DNA of 64,000 bases, taken from contig NZ_BOOC01000013.1 of NCBI RefSeq assembly GCF_016863035.1, forward strand, positions 186,001-250,000, written 5' to 3'. Under the pieces are notes generated by a model. It did not search any database and had not been told where the DNA came from. It saw nothing but the letters and a program-made list of their open reading frames with translations. The position numbers and the translations under genes were made by a program. Positions within the stretch are counted from its first letter, which is position 1. The number at the start of each line of letters is the position of its first letter. This stretch comes from Microbispora corallina. GTDB lineage: Bacteria > Actinomycetota > Actinomycetes > Streptosporangiales > Streptosporangiaceae. Of this stretch, positions 7,633 through 16,615 are shown piece by piece.

Positions 7633-8286
7633 ATGAAGGCTGCCTCCTACATCTCCCCCGCCGTCGCCGAGTACGCCGCCGCCCACACCACGCCGCCCGA
7701 CGACCTGCTGCTCAGCCTCGCGGACGAGACCCGCCGGCTCGCCGGCGACCGCTTCAGCATGCAGATCGCGCCGGAGCAGGGCACGCTGCTCACGATGCTC
7801 GTCCGGCTGACCGGCGCCCGCCGCGCCGTCGAGGTGGGGACCTTCACCGGCTACTCCTCGATCTGCATCGCCCGCGGGCTGCCCGAGGACGGCCGGCTGC
7901 TCGCCTGCGACGTGAGCGAGGAGTGGACCTCGGTCGCCCGGCGCTACTGGGACAAGGCCGGCGTCGCCGGGAAGATCGAGCTTCGCCTCGGCCCGGCGGC
8001 GGACACCCTCCGCGCCCTCCCCCGCGAGGAGCTGTTCGACTTCGCCTTCATCGACGCCGACAAGTCCGGCTACCCGGTCTACTACGAGGAGGTCCTCGTA
8101 CGGCTGGCCCCCGGCGGCCTCATCGCCGTCGACAACACCCTCCAGCACGGCGAGATCACCGACCCCTCCGCCGGCGGCAACGTGCCCGGCATGCGTGCCT
8201 TCAACGACCTCGTGGCCGCCGACGACCGGGTGACCGGCGCCCTGCTCTCGGTCGCCGACGGCCTCACCCTCGTCCGGAAGAACTGA
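7633..8286 (+). CDS. SAM-dependent O-methyltransferase (caffeoyl-CoA/SafC type)
   Basis: A 217-residue class I methyltransferase of the cation-dependent O-methyltransferase family 3. The SAM loop VEVGTFTGYSS lies at about 67-77, the acidic end of beta-2 in LACDVS, and the metal/SAM segment FIDADKSGY near 140, with VDNTLQHG further on. Members methylate catechol-like hydroxyls using Mg2+; no biosynthetic cluster nearby fixes the substrate. The ATG is preceded by AAGGTG with 5-base spacing. It is divergent from the cimA leader and upstream of Uma2 on the same strand. Confidence 0.88.
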   Translation: MKAASYISPAVAEYAAAHTTPPDDLLLSLADETRRLAGDRFSMQIAPEQGTLLTMLVRLTGARRAVEVGTFTGYSSICIARGLPEDGRLLACDVSEEWTSVARRYWDKAGVAGKIELRLGPAADTLRALPREELFDFAFIDADKSGYPVYYEEVLVRLAPGGLIAVDNTLQHGEITDPSAGGNVPGMRAFNDLVAADDRVTGALLSVADGLTLVRKN

Positions 8287-8381
8287 CTTTCGAATCCTCC
8301 GCCGGGGCGGCCCGGTTTGCGATTACATTACGTGTCGCGCCGATCACGTTACGACCGCCCCCCGGAGGAGATGATGAGTGC

Positions 8382-8969
8382 ATGGCCAAGGTTCTGGACC
8401 GGCACGAGACGCCCGCCGAGATCAAATCGGCCGAGCTGCTGCGGCGGTATCGGGAGGTGTGCGATCTCCTGCCCGATGCGCGGGTGGAGGTCATCGACGG
8501 CCGGATCGTGGTGAGGGAGGTGCCGACCGGCGAGCACAACGACGTGGTATCTCGTCTGATCCTGCAGCTGGCCGCCCTGGTGGCGAGCCGCGGATGGAGT
8601 GTGTGGACCAACATCAAACTCTTCCTGGGGCCGCAGGTCGACCGGTACATCCCCGACCTCACGATCGTCCCGAAGGACCGCCGCATGTGGGGAGAGGACG
8701 AGGTCTACGGCGCGAGCACACTCCTGGTGGTCGAGGTCGTCTCGAAGAGCAGCGTGCGGGACGACCACGTGGTCAAGCCTGAGAGTTGTGCGATCGCGGG
8801 CGTGCCGCTCTTCCTCGTCATCGACACGTTCACGGCCACCGCCCGCCTCCTGTCCCAACCGGACGGTGGCACCTACCGGACGGAGGTCGAGGTGGCATTG
8901 GGCGACCCGCTGGGACTCCCGAGCCCGTGGGACCTCACGATCGACACCGGAGTTCTGGCCGGGCAGTGA
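8382..8969 (+). CDS. Uma2-family putative PD-(D/E)XK nuclease
   Basis: A 195-residue protein of the Uma2 family, abundant in multicellular actinobacteria and cyanobacteria and often present in many copies. The nuclease-fold landmarks are YIPDLTIV (the PD aspartate) and LLVVEVVSKSS (the E-V strand), then AGVPLFLVID. The lysine region reads DDHVVKPESCA, shifted from the common D-x-x-x-K-x-x-Y-A pattern, so activity is uncertain. Biological role is unknown in the family. GGAGGAG at 8364-8370 lies 11 bases from the ATG at 8382; two nearer ATGs (8371, 8374) are out of frame. It converges on the next gene with 3 bases between. Confidence 0.8.
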   Translation: MAKVLDRHETPAEIKSAELLRRYREVCDLLPDARVEVIDGRIVVREVPTGEHNDVVSRLILQLAALVASRGWSVWTNIKLFLGPQVDRYIPDLTIVPKDRRMWGEDEVYGASTLLVVEVVSKSSVRDDHVVKPESCAIAGVPLFLVIDTFTATARLLSQPDGGTYRTEVEVALGDPLGLPSPWDLTIDTGVLAGQ

Positions 8970-8972
8970 GCG

Positions 8973-9836
8973 TCAGGGGAGGCGGCGGGCCACCCGGAGC
9001 TCGGCCAGGTACCGCTTGGTGATACGGCCGCCGTGACGGGTGTCGATCAGATGGGCGATGCACGCGAGCAGTCCCTCCCGCGCGGCCGGGTCGAGCGCCC
9101 GGTGCCCGGAGTACGTCAGGAGCAGGTCGAGGTACTCCGCGGTCGAGTACGACAGCTCCCACTCGTGCCGGCGGAAGACGGGCGGGCCGAACCGGCCCGA
9201 GCGCTCCAGTTCCCCGTCGTCGTCGTACGGGATCTCGGCGGCGGGCCGCAGGCGCAGCCCGGGAGGCGTGGCGGGGTCGAACCGCTCGTAGCAGTCCTGG
9301 ACCCGGGCGAAGAAGTCCTCGGTGCCGCCGGCCACGTGATGGGTGACCACGGTCGCGAGGGCGCCGCCGGGCCGCAGCGCGTCGGCGCACCGGTCCATCC
9401 GCACGGCCGGGTCGATCCAGTGGAAGGCGGTCGCGCACACCACCAGGTCGAACGGCTCGTCCGGCGCCGGCCACTCCTCGAAGCGGGCCGTCACCACCTC
9501 GACCAGCGGGAAGGCGGCGAGGTTGCGCCGGGCCACCGACGCCATCCGGCTGCCCAGCTCGACCGCGACCACGGCGCAGCCGCGCTCGGCCAGTGGCAGC
9601 GTGGCCTGGCCCGTCCCGCACCCGATCTCCAGCACCCGGCTGCCCGGACCTGCCCCCGTCAGCGCGGCGAGGTCGTCGAACAGCGGCTCCGGATACCGGG
9701 GACGGGCACGGTCGTACAGGTCGGCCACCTGCGTGAAGGTCTCCCGCAGCCGTTCCCGCTCATCCCGTGACCGCTCGTCCCGTTCCCGCTCGTCCCGTTC
9801 TCGCTCGTCCTGCGACCGCGCGGCGTCGCGGGTCAT
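8973..9836 (-). CDS. class I SAM-dependent methyltransferase with charged N-terminal repeat
   Basis: A 287-residue protein. Residues about 8-32 are an Asp-Glu-Arg run built from imperfect DERERDER repeats, likely a disordered or helical extension. The methyltransferase domain follows, with VLEIGCGTGQATLPLA near 70, VVAVELGSRMA, FDLVVCATAFHWID and LRPGGALATV. It resembles ubiquinone/menaquinone-type small-molecule methyltransferases, but the acceptor is unknown. It lies 49 bases downstream of ilvE on the same strand and may be transcribed with it. An internal start after the repeat is possible, since the repeat is not part of the fold. Confidence 0.82.
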   Translation of the reverse strand: MTRDAARSQDERERDERERDERSRDERERLRETFTQVADLYDRARPRYPEPLFDDLAALTGAGPGSRVLEIGCGTGQATLPLAERGCAVVAVELGSRMASVARRNLAAFPLVEVVTARFEEWPAPDEPFDLVVCATAFHWIDPAVRMDRCADALRPGGALATVVTHHVAGGTEDFFARVQDCYERFDPATPPGLRLRPAAEIPYDDDGELERSGRFGPPVFRRHEWELSYSTAEYLDLLLTYSGHRALDPAAREGLLACIAHLIDTRHGGRITKRYLAELRVARRLP

Positions 9837-9885
9837 CGGCGTCCTCCCCTCCGGTGGTCGGGTGCGGAAGGGTCCCCACCCGAGA

Positions 9886-10977
9886 TCAGCAGATCTTGTG
9901 GATCCAGTCGTGGGTGTCGGGGCGGCTGCCGTACTGGATGCCGACGAGCTCTTCCCGGATGCGGTTGGTGACGGGACCGGGGGTGCCGTCGCCGACGGTC
10001 CAGGCGCGGTCGACGCCCTTGACGGAGCCGACGGGGGTCACGACGGCCGCGGTGCCGCAGGCGAACACCTCGGTCAGCTCGCCCGACTCGCAGCCCGCCT
10101 GCCACTCCTCGATCGAGATCTTGCCCTCCTCGACCTTGTAGCCGAGCTCTCCGGCCAGGCTGAGGATCGAGTCGCGGGTGATGCCGGGCAGCAGGGTGCC
10201 GGTGAGCGCGGGGGTGACAAGCCGGTCGCCGAAGACGAAGAACAGGTTCATCCCGCCCATCTCCTCGACCCAGCGGTGCTCGAACGCGTCCAGCCAGACG
10301 ACCTGGTCGCAGCCCTCCTGGACGGCCTGGCGCTGGGCGACGAAGGCGGCCGCGTAGTTGCCGCCGCACTTGGCGAAGCCGGTCCCGCCGGGGGCGGCGC
10401 GGGTGTACTCGGTGGACAGCCAGACCGAGACCGGCTTGACGCCGCCGGTGAAGTACGACGCGGCGGGCGAGGCGATCACCATGTACTTGTACGTCCGCGA
10501 GGGGTGGTTCACCCCGAGCGCGACCTGCGTCGCGATCATGAACGGGCGCAGGTAGAGGCTGTGTCCCTCGGTGGTCGGCACCCACTCCCTGTCGGTCTGG
10601 ACGAGCAGCTCCAGCGACTCGACGAAGGCGTCCTCGGGCAGCTCGGGCATGGCCATCCGCAGCGCCGACTGGTTGAACCGCGCCGCGTTCGCGTACGGCC
10701 GGAAGGCGACGATCGAGCCGTTCGCCTGCCGGTACGCCTTGAGGCCCTCGAACAGCTCCTGGGCGTAGTGGAAGACGGCGGTCGCCGGGTCGAGGAGGAG
10801 CGGCGCGTACGGCTGGAGCCGGGCGTCGTGCCAGCCGGTGCCCTCGGTCCAGTCGATGGAGATCATGTGGTCGGTGAAGGTCTGCCCGAAGCCGGGGCTC
10901 GCCAGGGCCTGCTCCCGCTCGGCCGCGCTGCGGGTCTGCTGATTGAGCTGCACGTCGAACCTGAGGTGGGTGGTCAT
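9886..10977 (-). CDS. ilvE: branched-chain amino acid aminotransferase
   Basis: A 363-residue fold-type IV PLP enzyme making the final transamination to Ile, Leu and Val from the 2-oxo acids with glutamate. Landmarks are FHYAQELFEGLKAY, the PLP lysine in GTGFAKCGGNYAA (about residue 202), EMGGMNLFFVF and FACGTAAVVTPVG, typical of the large actinobacterial IlvE (type II) branch. The ATG at 10977 has AAGGA upstream; an in-frame ATG 31 codons earlier starts inside the leuB terminator and adds no conserved sequence. A strong terminator separates it from leuB, so it probably has its own promoter within 10978-11060. Confidence 0.95.
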   Translation of the reverse strand: MTTHLRFDVQLNQQTRSAAEREQALASPGFGQTFTDHMISIDWTEGTGWHDARLQPYAPLLLDPATAVFHYAQELFEGLKAYRQANGSIVAFRPYANAARFNQSALRMAMPELPEDAFVESLELLVQTDREWVPTTEGHSLYLRPFMIATQVALGVNHPSRTYKYMVIASPAASYFTGGVKPVSVWLSTEYTRAAPGGTGFAKCGGNYAAAFVAQRQAVQEGCDQVVWLDAFEHRWVEEMGGMNLFFVFGDRLVTPALTGTLLPGITRDSILSLAGELGYKVEEGKISIEEWQAGCESGELTEVFACGTAAVVTPVGSVKGVDRAWTVGDGTPGPVTNRIREELVGIQYGSRPDTHDWIHKIC

Positions 10978-11059
10978 GGCGAGGATCCTTCTCTCTACGT
11001 CGTCATAGTCATTGTGCGACGGCGGGGCTAACGGAAAACTAGGGCATTCGGAAGGTATG

Positions 11060-11097
11060 AAAAAGCGCATGGCGGCCCGAACCGGGCCGCCATGCGC
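11060..11097 (-). terminator. leuB intrinsic terminator
   Basis: Perfect 15-bp arms (11083-11097 with 11065-11079) and a 3-base loop, followed on the minus strand by five T residues (11064-11060). It is 25 bases after the leuB stop. No leader ORF precedes it, so I read it as a true terminator, not an ilvE attenuator. Confidence 0.92.
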
Positions 11098-11122
11098 GTT
11101 GATCGGGGAGTAGCGGCCCGGA

Positions 11123-12169
11123 TCAGCCGGCTACTCGGGCGGCGATGTCGTCGCCGATCTCACGGGTCGTCCGCGGCGTCCAGGCGGTCTGACGCTCCAG
11201 CAGGTCGTCGGCGACTGCCTGCTCCACCCGGCCCGCGGCCTCGGTCAGGCCGAGGTGGTCGAGGAGCATGGCGACCGACAGGATCGTGGCCGTCGGGTCG
11301 GCCTTGCCCTGGCCCGCGATGTCCGGCGCGCTGCCGTGGACGGGCTCGAACATGGAGGGGGCGGTGCGGGCCGGGTTGACGTTGCCGCTGGCCGCCAGCC
11401 CGATGCCGCCCGCGACGGCGGCGCCGAGGTCGGTGAGGATGTCGCCGAACAGGTTGTCGGTGACGATCACGTCGAACCGCGCCGGCTGGGTCACGAAGAA
11501 CATCGAGGCGGCGTCGACGTGGCAGTAGTCGGTCTCCACCTCGGGGAACTCGAGGCTGAGCCGGTCGACCGTGCGGGCCCACAGGTCGCCCGCGTAGGTC
11601 AGCACGTTTGTCTTGTGGACGAGGGTCAGCTTGCGGCGCGGCCGGGACAGCGCCTTCTCGAACGCGTACCGCACGACACGCTCGACGCCGTACGCCGTGT
11701 TGAGGGACTCCTGGGTGGCGATCTCGTGCGGGGTGCCGCGGCGCAAGACGCCGCCGGCCCCGGCATACGGGCCCTCGGTGCCCTCGCGGACGACGACCAT
11801 GTCGATGTCCTCGGGACCGGCCTCCCCCAGCGGCGTGGCCACGCCGGGGAAGAGCTTGACCGGGCGGAGATTCACGTAGTGGTCGAGCTCGAAGCGGAGC
11901 CGGAGCAGCAGGTCGCGCTCCAGGACGCCCGGCGGGACGCTGGGGTCGCCGACCGCGCCGAGGAGGATGGCGTCGTAACCGCGCAGCTCGTCCAGCACGG
12001 CGTCGGGCAGGGTCTCCCCGCTCGCGTGGTAGCGTCGCGCTCCGAGGTCGTACTCGCTGGTCTCGGCCTTGACGCCCACGGCGTTCAGCACCTTGAGGCC
12101 CTCGGCGACGACCTCGGTGCCGATCCCGTCACCGGGGATGACGGCCAGACGGATGTTGCTCGACTCCAT
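11123..12169 (-). CDS. leuB: 3-isopropylmalate dehydrogenase
   Basis: A 348-residue NAD-dependent oxidative decarboxylase of leucine synthesis, converting 3-isopropylmalate to 2-oxoisocaproate. It has the start [11 protein letters not shown], the substrate loop [19 protein letters not shown], the [13 protein letters not shown] segment with the catalytic Lys, the metal ligands in [15 protein letters not shown], and the NAD-binding [18 protein letters not shown]. Length suits the short actinobacterial form. The ATG lies 8 bases after AAGG. It sits downstream of the ROK gene on the same strand with a 68-base gap, which includes a promoter-like AATAGT; no leucine leader ORF is visible here. Confidence 0.95.
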   Translation of the reverse strand: MESSNIRLAVIPGDGIGTEVVAEGLKVLNAVGVKAETSEYDLGARRYHASGETLPDAVLDELRGYDAILLGAVGDPSVPPGVLERDLLLRLRFELDHYVNLRPVKLFPGVATPLGEAGPEDIDMVVVREGTEGPYAGAGGVLRRGTPHEIATQESLNTAYGVERVVRYAFEKALSRPRRKLTLVHKTNVLTYAGDLWARTVDRLSLEFPEVETDYCHVDAASMFFVTQPARFDVIVTDNLFGDILTDLGAAVAGGIGLAASGNVNPARTAPSMFEPVHGSAPDIAGQGKADPTATILSVAMLLDHLGLTEAAGRVEQAVADDLLERQTAWTPRTTREIGDDIAARVAG

Positions 12170-12237
12170 GCGATTACCTTACCGGGTGTCTCGGAGCTTG
12201 AACACCAGTCTCACTATTCGGGCCTATCGGCCGCGTC

Positions 12238-13431
12238 TCAGCGCGCCGGGCCGGCGACCGCCCGTTCGAAGACCAGGTCGCGGGCCGTGGCCAGGCCCAC
12301 GGCGAGCGCCCCGAGCAGGACGGCGTCGGGGCCGAGCGTGGACACCTCGATCCGCGGGGGCCGCAACGCCACCAGCGACTCCAGCCGTTCGGACACCGGC
12401 CGGATCAACAGGTCGCCGGCCTGCGCGCCGATCCCTCCACCGAGCACGACGAGCTCGGGGTCGAGGACCGCGATGACCCCGGCGAGGGCGTGGGCCACGT
12501 GGTCGGCCTCGGCCGCGACGGCCTTGAGCGCCGCCTCGTTGCCCGCGCGGGCCGCCTCGAACACGTCCTTGGCCGTGCCCGTGGACAGCCCGAGCCGCTC
12601 GGCGATGGCCACCACGCCGCCGGCGGAGGCGACCGACTCGAACATGCCCCGGCCGAGGTCGACCAGCGGGTCACCCTCTCCCACCGGCAGATAGGAGATC
12701 TCCCCGGCCGCACCCTGGGACCCCCGGTAGAGCTTGCCGTCGATGACCACGCCCATGCCGATGCCGGTCCCGATCGAGACGAACACGAAGTGGGACACGC
12801 CCTCGCCGAGGCCGTACGCCCCCTCGCCCACGGCGGCCAGGTCGACGTCGTTCTCCAGCACGTACGGCGACTCGGTGACGACGGCGAGCCGCTCGACGGC
12901 GCCGGGCCGCTCCCACCCCGGCAGGTTGGGGGCGAGCCGCAGCGCCCCCGTCTCCTTGTCGTGGATCCCCGGCGTGCCGAACACGGCCACGGTGACGTCG
13001 CCGGGCGCGAGCCCGGCCCCGGCGGTGAGGCCGGCGACCATCCGGGAGAGCTGGTCGAGCAGGCCGTCGAGGGACTCGGCCCGGGACGGCTCCTCGGCGC
13101 GGGCGGCGATCTCGCCGACCAGGTCGGCCAGCGCGAGCCGGACGTAGGCCCGGCCGACGTCGACCGCCAGCACCCAGCCGGCCTCCGGACGGATCTCGTA
13201 GAGCAGCGCCGCCCGGCCGGCGTTGCCGGTGCGCAGCCCCACGGGCCGTACGAGTCTGGCACGCTCCAGATCCGCAAGGGCGACCGAGATCGTGGGCTTC
13301 GACAGGCCGGTCGCCTGGGCGAGCTCGGGCCGGGAGACCTTCCCCAAACGGAAGATCTCCGCGAAAACCGCCCGCTCGTTCATCACCCGGAGCAGGCTGG
13401 TCGTGTTGGCGGGCCCGCCGCCGATGCTCAC
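12238..13431 (-). CDS. ROK-family transcriptional regulator of the adjacent sugar ABC transporter
   Basis: About 397 residues: an N-terminal winged helix (SRPELAQATGLSKPTISVAL, about 33-55) and a ROK sugar-kinase-like sensor domain with VAVDVGRAYVRLALAD, GTPGIHDKETG, SIGTGIGMGVVIDG and VVLGGGIGAQ. The CxCGxxGCxE zinc motif of ROK kinases is not present, consistent with a regulator of the XylR/NagC type. The start is uncertain: GTG at 13431 (or 13434) after GGGAG matches the family N-terminus SIGGGPANTT, while an upstream GTG at 13500 would add 23 residues of unlike sequence. It is divergent from the xylose-type transporter, whose expression it probably represses until a sugar binds. Confidence 0.87.
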   Translation of the reverse strand: MSIGGGPANTTSLLRVMNERAVFAEIFRLGKVSRPELAQATGLSKPTISVALADLERARLVRPVGLRTGNAGRAALLYEIRPEAGWVLAVDVGRAYVRLALADLVGEIAARAEEPSRAESLDGLLDQLSRMVAGLTAGAGLAPGDVTVAVFGTPGIHDKETGALRLAPNLPGWERPGAVERLAVVTESPYVLENDVDLAAVGEGAYGLGEGVSHFVFVSIGTGIGMGVVIDGKLYRGSQGAAGEISYLPVGEGDPLVDLGRGMFESVASAGGVVAIAERLGLSTGTAKDVFEAARAGNEAALKAVAAEADHVAHALAGVIAVLDPELVVLGGGIGAQAGDLLIRPVSERLESLVALRPPRIEVSTLGPDAVLLGALAVGLATARDLVFERAVAGPAR

Positions 13432-13452
13432 CACGCTCCCAAGATTGGCATA

Positions 13453-13466
13453 CCTTCCGCGGAAGG
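13453..13466. promoter_or_regulatory. 14-bp perfect palindrome in the ROK upstream region
   Basis: CCTTCCGCGGAAGG is self-complementary and lies 22-35 bases before the ROK start at 13431. The position fits an autoregulatory operator. It differs in sequence from the AT-rich repeat before the transporter gene, so it may be unrelated to ROK binding. Confidence 0.4.
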
Positions 13467-13554
13467 CGGGCCAGTTGACCTCCAGTGGATCCCAGCGCAC
13501 AGTCCGCCCTCCACCATCCTCGCCACCCTTAGGGGCTAGCCATCCGGCTGATAG

Positions 13555-13569
13555 TAAAATACCTTTTTA
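13555..13569. promoter_or_regulatory. AT-rich inverted repeat before the sugar-binding protein gene
   Basis: TAAAA-TACCT-TTTTA, 5-bp arms, in an otherwise GC-rich region, 40 bases before the binding-protein ATG. ROK/XylR-type regulators often bind AT-rich inverted repeats of about this shape, so it is the best candidate operator for the divergent regulator (inference). Confidence 0.45.
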
Positions 13570-13608
13570 ATCAATGCATCGGGGGCCGTGAAGAAAGGAT
13601 CCGGTGAC

Positions 13609-14691
13609 ATGCGTCGAGGGTTGGTGGCCATATCCGTGGCGGCGCTCCTGGCCGCGACCGCCTGCCAGAGCGGTTCGACCACGGCGACCCCCTCCGGGAG
13701 CCAGGGGGGCGCCCGGACGATCGCCCTGTTCCTGCCAGAGTCGAAGACGACACGCTACGAGGCGTTCGACCGGCCGCTGTTCGAGGCCAAGGTGAAGGCG
13801 CTCTGCGCCGACTGCAAGCTGCTGTACAGCAACGCCGACCAGGACGCGGCCAAGCAGCAGCAGCAGGTCGAGGCGGCTCTCACGCAGGGGGCGAACGTGC
13901 TCGTCCTCGACGCCGTGGACGCCGCCGCGGTCGCGCCGCTGGTGAACCAGGCCAAGCAGCGGAAGGTGCCGGTGATCGCCTACGACCGGCTGATCTCGGG
14001 CATCGGCTACGAGTACTACGTCTCCTTCAACAACGTCCGCGTGGGCGAGATGCAGGGCCAGGCCCTGCTCGACGCCCTCAAGGCCAACGGGACCGAGGAC
14101 AAGGGCGAGATCGTCATGATCCACGGTTCGCCCACCGACCCCAGCTCCGCCGACTACAAGAAGGGCGCGCACAACGTCCTCGACGGCAAGGTCAAGATCG
14201 GGCGCGAGTTCGACACCCCCGACTGGAGCCCCGACAAGGCCCAGCAGGAGATGGAGCAGGCCATCACCGCGCTCGGCCGCGACAACATCGTGGGCGTGCT
14301 GTCCGCCAACGACGGCATGGCCAGCGGCGCCATCGCGGCCATGAAGCGGGCCGGGTACGCCAAGATCCCGCCGATCACCGGCCAGGACTCGGAACTGGCG
14401 GCCGTGCAGCGCATCCTCGGCGGCGAGCAGTACATGACGATCTACCTCGACATCCGTTCGGAGGCCGAGAAGTCGGCCGAGCTGGCGGTCGCCCTGGCCA
14501 AGGGCGACAAGCCCGCGGCCCCGACGACCGTGAACAACGGCACGGCGGACGTCCCGTCCTTCCTGCTCGACCCCATCGCGGTCACCGCCGACAAGATCGC
14601 CGGAACGATCGTCAAGGACGGCTTCTACAAGGCGTCCGAGATCTGCACCCCCGAGCTCAAGGACGCGTGCGCGAAGGCGGGCATCCAGTAG
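13609..14691 (+). CDS. sugar ABC transporter substrate-binding lipoprotein (XylF type)
   Basis: A 360-residue type I periplasmic-binding fold protein. The N-terminus is a lipoprotein signal ending in ALLAATAC-QSG, so mature protein would be anchored on the outer face of the membrane. Conserved XylF-like segments are YDRLISGIGYEYYVSFNN, the hinge region GEIVMIHGSPTDP, and VLSANDGMASGAIAAM with GQDSELAAVQRI. Family members bind D-xylose or related aldoses. ATG 13609 was chosen over an in-frame GTG at 13588 because AAAGGA at 13594-13599 lies between them and a proper signal sequence begins at the ATG. It is the first gene of a three-gene operon. Confidence 0.9.
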   Translation: MRRGLVAISVAALLAATACQSGSTTATPSGSQGGARTIALFLPESKTTRYEAFDRPLFEAKVKALCADCKLLYSNADQDAAKQQQQVEAALTQGANVLVLDAVDAAAVAPLVNQAKQRKVPVIAYDRLISGIGYEYYVSFNNVRVGEMQGQALLDALKANGTEDKGEIVMIHGSPTDPSSADYKKGAHNVLDGKVKIGREFDTPDWSPDKAQQEMEQAITALGRDNIVGVLSANDGMASGAIAAMKRAGYAKIPPITGQDSELAAVQRILGGEQYMTIYLDIRSEAEKSAELAVALAKGDKPAAPTTVNNGTADVPSFLLDPIAVTADKIAGTIVKDGFYKASEICTPELKDACAKAGIQ

Positions 14692-15411
14692 ATGATCTCG
14701 GTGACGGACGTCTCCAAGCGGTACGGCGCGGTCCAGGCCCTCCAGGGGGTGAGCCTGGACCTGCGTCCCGGCGAGGTCGTGGCGCTGGTCGGGGACAACG
14801 GCGCGGGCAAGTCGACGCTGGTCAAGGTCATCGCCGGGGTGGTCGCCGCCGACTCGGGCGCGATCGCCATCGACGGCGAGCGGGTCCGGGTGGGCAGCCC
14901 GCACGACGCCCAGCGGCTCGGCATCTCGACCGTGTACCAGGACCTCGCGCTCTGCGAGAACCTCGACGTGGTGGCCAACCTCTTCCTCGGCTCCGAGCCG
15001 CGGAGGTGGTCGCTGCTGCGCCACATCCGCATGGAGCGGGCCACCCGTGACCTGCTGACCTCGCTCGACGTGCGGATCAAGGACATCCGGGTGCCGGTGG
15101 CGATGCTGTCGGGCGGCCAGCGCCAGTCGGTGGCGATCGCCCGCGCGCTTCTCGGCGAGCCCCGGCTGGTGATCCTCGACGAGCCCACGGCCGCCCTGGG
15201 CGTCGAGCAGACCGCCCAGGTGCTCGACCTGGTCAGGCGGCTGCGCGAGCGCGGCCTGGCCGTGCTCCTCATCAGTCACAACCTCGCCGACGTGCGGGCC
15301 GTGAGCGACCGCGTCGTGGTCCTGCGCCTGGGCCGCAACGCCGGCGAGTTCCGCACGGCAGAGGCCACACAGGAGTCGATCGTGGCCGCGATCACGGGAG
15401 CAGCCGCATGA
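14692..15411 (+). CDS. sugar ABC transporter ATP-binding protein, single-domain form
   Basis: A 239-residue ABC ATPase with Walker A GDNGAGKST (about 37-45), Q-loop in STVYQDLALC, signature LSGGQRQS, Walker B LVILDEP and the switch His in LLISHNLADV. The ATG directly abuts the preceding TAG. Classical XylG, RbsA and MglA contain two fused ABC domains of about 500 residues; this protein has only one, so it should act as a homodimer with the permease. Short forms are common in actinobacteria. Confidence 0.92.
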   Translation: MISVTDVSKRYGAVQALQGVSLDLRPGEVVALVGDNGAGKSTLVKVIAGVVAADSGAIAIDGERVRVGSPHDAQRLGISTVYQDLALCENLDVVANLFLGSEPRRWSLLRHIRMERATRDLLTSLDVRIKDIRVPVAMLSGGQRQSVAIARALLGEPRLVILDEPTAALGVEQTAQVLDLVRRLRERGLAVLLISHNLADVRAVSDRVVVLRLGRNAGEFRTAEATQESIVAAITGAAA

Positions 15412-16598
15412 CCCAGGCAGCCGCGATCACGCGGGAGCCGTACACGCCGAAGGGCGCGCTCGACCGGTTGCGGCACGGCGACCTCGGCGCGTGGCCCGTC
15501 GTCGGCGGGCTCGTCGCCATCGCCGTCGTCTTCGGGACGCTGAACGAGCACTTCCTGTCGCCGGAGAACCTGACCAACCTGGCGCTGCAGATGGCGGCCA
15601 CCGGGACGATCTCGCTCGGGATCATCATGGTCCTGCTGCTCGGCGAGATCGACCTGTCGGCCGGCTCGGTGAGCGGCCTGTGCGCGGTCGTCATGGCCAT
15701 CCTGTCCGTACGGCAGGGCTGGAACCCCCTGGTGGCCATCGTCGTGGCCCTGGTGGCGGGGGCCCTCATCGGGTTGCTGCACGGGCTGATGTTCACCCGG
15801 CTCCGGATGCCGTCGTTCGTGGTCACGCTGGCCGGGCTGATCGGCTGGCAGGGTCTGCTGCTCTACCTGCTCGGGCAGGGCGGCATCGTCAACCTGCCGT
15901 TCGACGGGTTCGTGGCCAAGCTCAGCGACACCTGGCTCACCCCGTTGGCGGCCTGGCTCCTCACCCTCGTCCTGGTCGCGGTCTTCGCGGCGTCGAACCT
16001 GGTCACCCGCAGGATGCGGCTCGCCGCGGACCTGCCCGTCGCGCCCACCTGGTGGCTCGGCGTGAAGGTGGCCGGCCTCGCGGTCGTGCTGGTCGCGGCC
16101 GTGGCCGTCATGTCCGCCGACCGCGGCGTGCCGCTGCTGCTGGTGATCTTCGGCACGCTGGTGGTGGTGTTCGACCTGGTCCTGCGGCACACGGCGTTCG
16201 GCCGGTGGATGTACGCCGTCGGCGGCAACGTCGAGGCCGCCCGCCGCGCCGGCATCGACGTGCGGCGTATCCGCGTGCTCGCGTTCGTGCTGTCGTCGAC
16301 GCTCGCGGCGTTCGGCGGCATCCTGTCGGCGAGCCGCCTGGCGGCCGTCAACCAGGGCTCGGGCGGCAGCGACATCCTGCTCATGGCGATCGCCGCCGCC
16401 GTCATCGGCGGGACGTCGCTGTTCGGCGGCCGCGGCCGGACCTACGCGGCGCTGCTCGGCATCCTGGTGATCCAGTCGATCACGAACGGGATGTTCCTGC
16501 TCAGCGTCGACTCCTCGGTCCGGTACATGGTCACCGCGGCCGTCCTCGCGCTGGCCGTGGCCATCGACTCACTCAGCCGCCGCGGGGGCACGGCCTGA
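15408..16598 (+). CDS. sugar ABC transporter permease (XylH type)
   Basis: A 396-residue integral membrane protein with about ten hydrophobic segments and the branch landmarks LGIIMVLLLGEIDLSAGSV, TRLRMPSFVVTLAGLIGWQG, YAVGGNVEAARRAGIDVRR and AAVIGGTSLFGGRGR. It forms the channel for the pentose taken up by the binding protein. Its ATG overlaps the ATPase stop as ATGA, implying coupling. A long loop in the middle containing charged and Trp residues (about 195-225) is typical of XylH. A GC-rich hairpin follows 17 bases after the stop. Confidence 0.92.
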   Translation: MTQAAAITREPYTPKGALDRLRHGDLGAWPVVGGLVAIAVVFGTLNEHFLSPENLTNLALQMAATGTISLGIIMVLLLGEIDLSAGSVSGLCAVVMAILSVRQGWNPLVAIVVALVAGALIGLLHGLMFTRLRMPSFVVTLAGLIGWQGLLLYLLGQGGIVNLPFDGFVAKLSDTWLTPLAAWLLTLVLVAVFAASNLVTRRMRLAADLPVAPTWWLGVKVAGLAVVLVAAVAVMSADRGVPLLLVIFGTLVVVFDLVLRHTAFGRWMYAVGGNVEAARRAGIDVRRIRVLAFVLSSTLAAFGGILSASRLAAVNQGSGGSDILLMAIAAAVIGGTSLFGGRGRTYAALLGILVIQSITNGMFLLSVDSSVRYMVTAAVLALAVAIDSLSRRGGTA

Positions 16599-16615
16599 GG
16601 TCCCCGCCCTCGTCT

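Noticed and set aside
8382-8969. Uma2 gene as a sign of a mobile element
   Set aside because: Uma2 genes are common and usually not mobile in actinomycetes; no transposase, inverted repeats or target duplication flank it.
11060-11097. Strong hairpin with U-tract before ilvE considered as an attenuator
   Set aside because: It is 25 bases after leuB and has no leader ORF with branched-chain codons before it; an ordinary leuB terminator is simpler.
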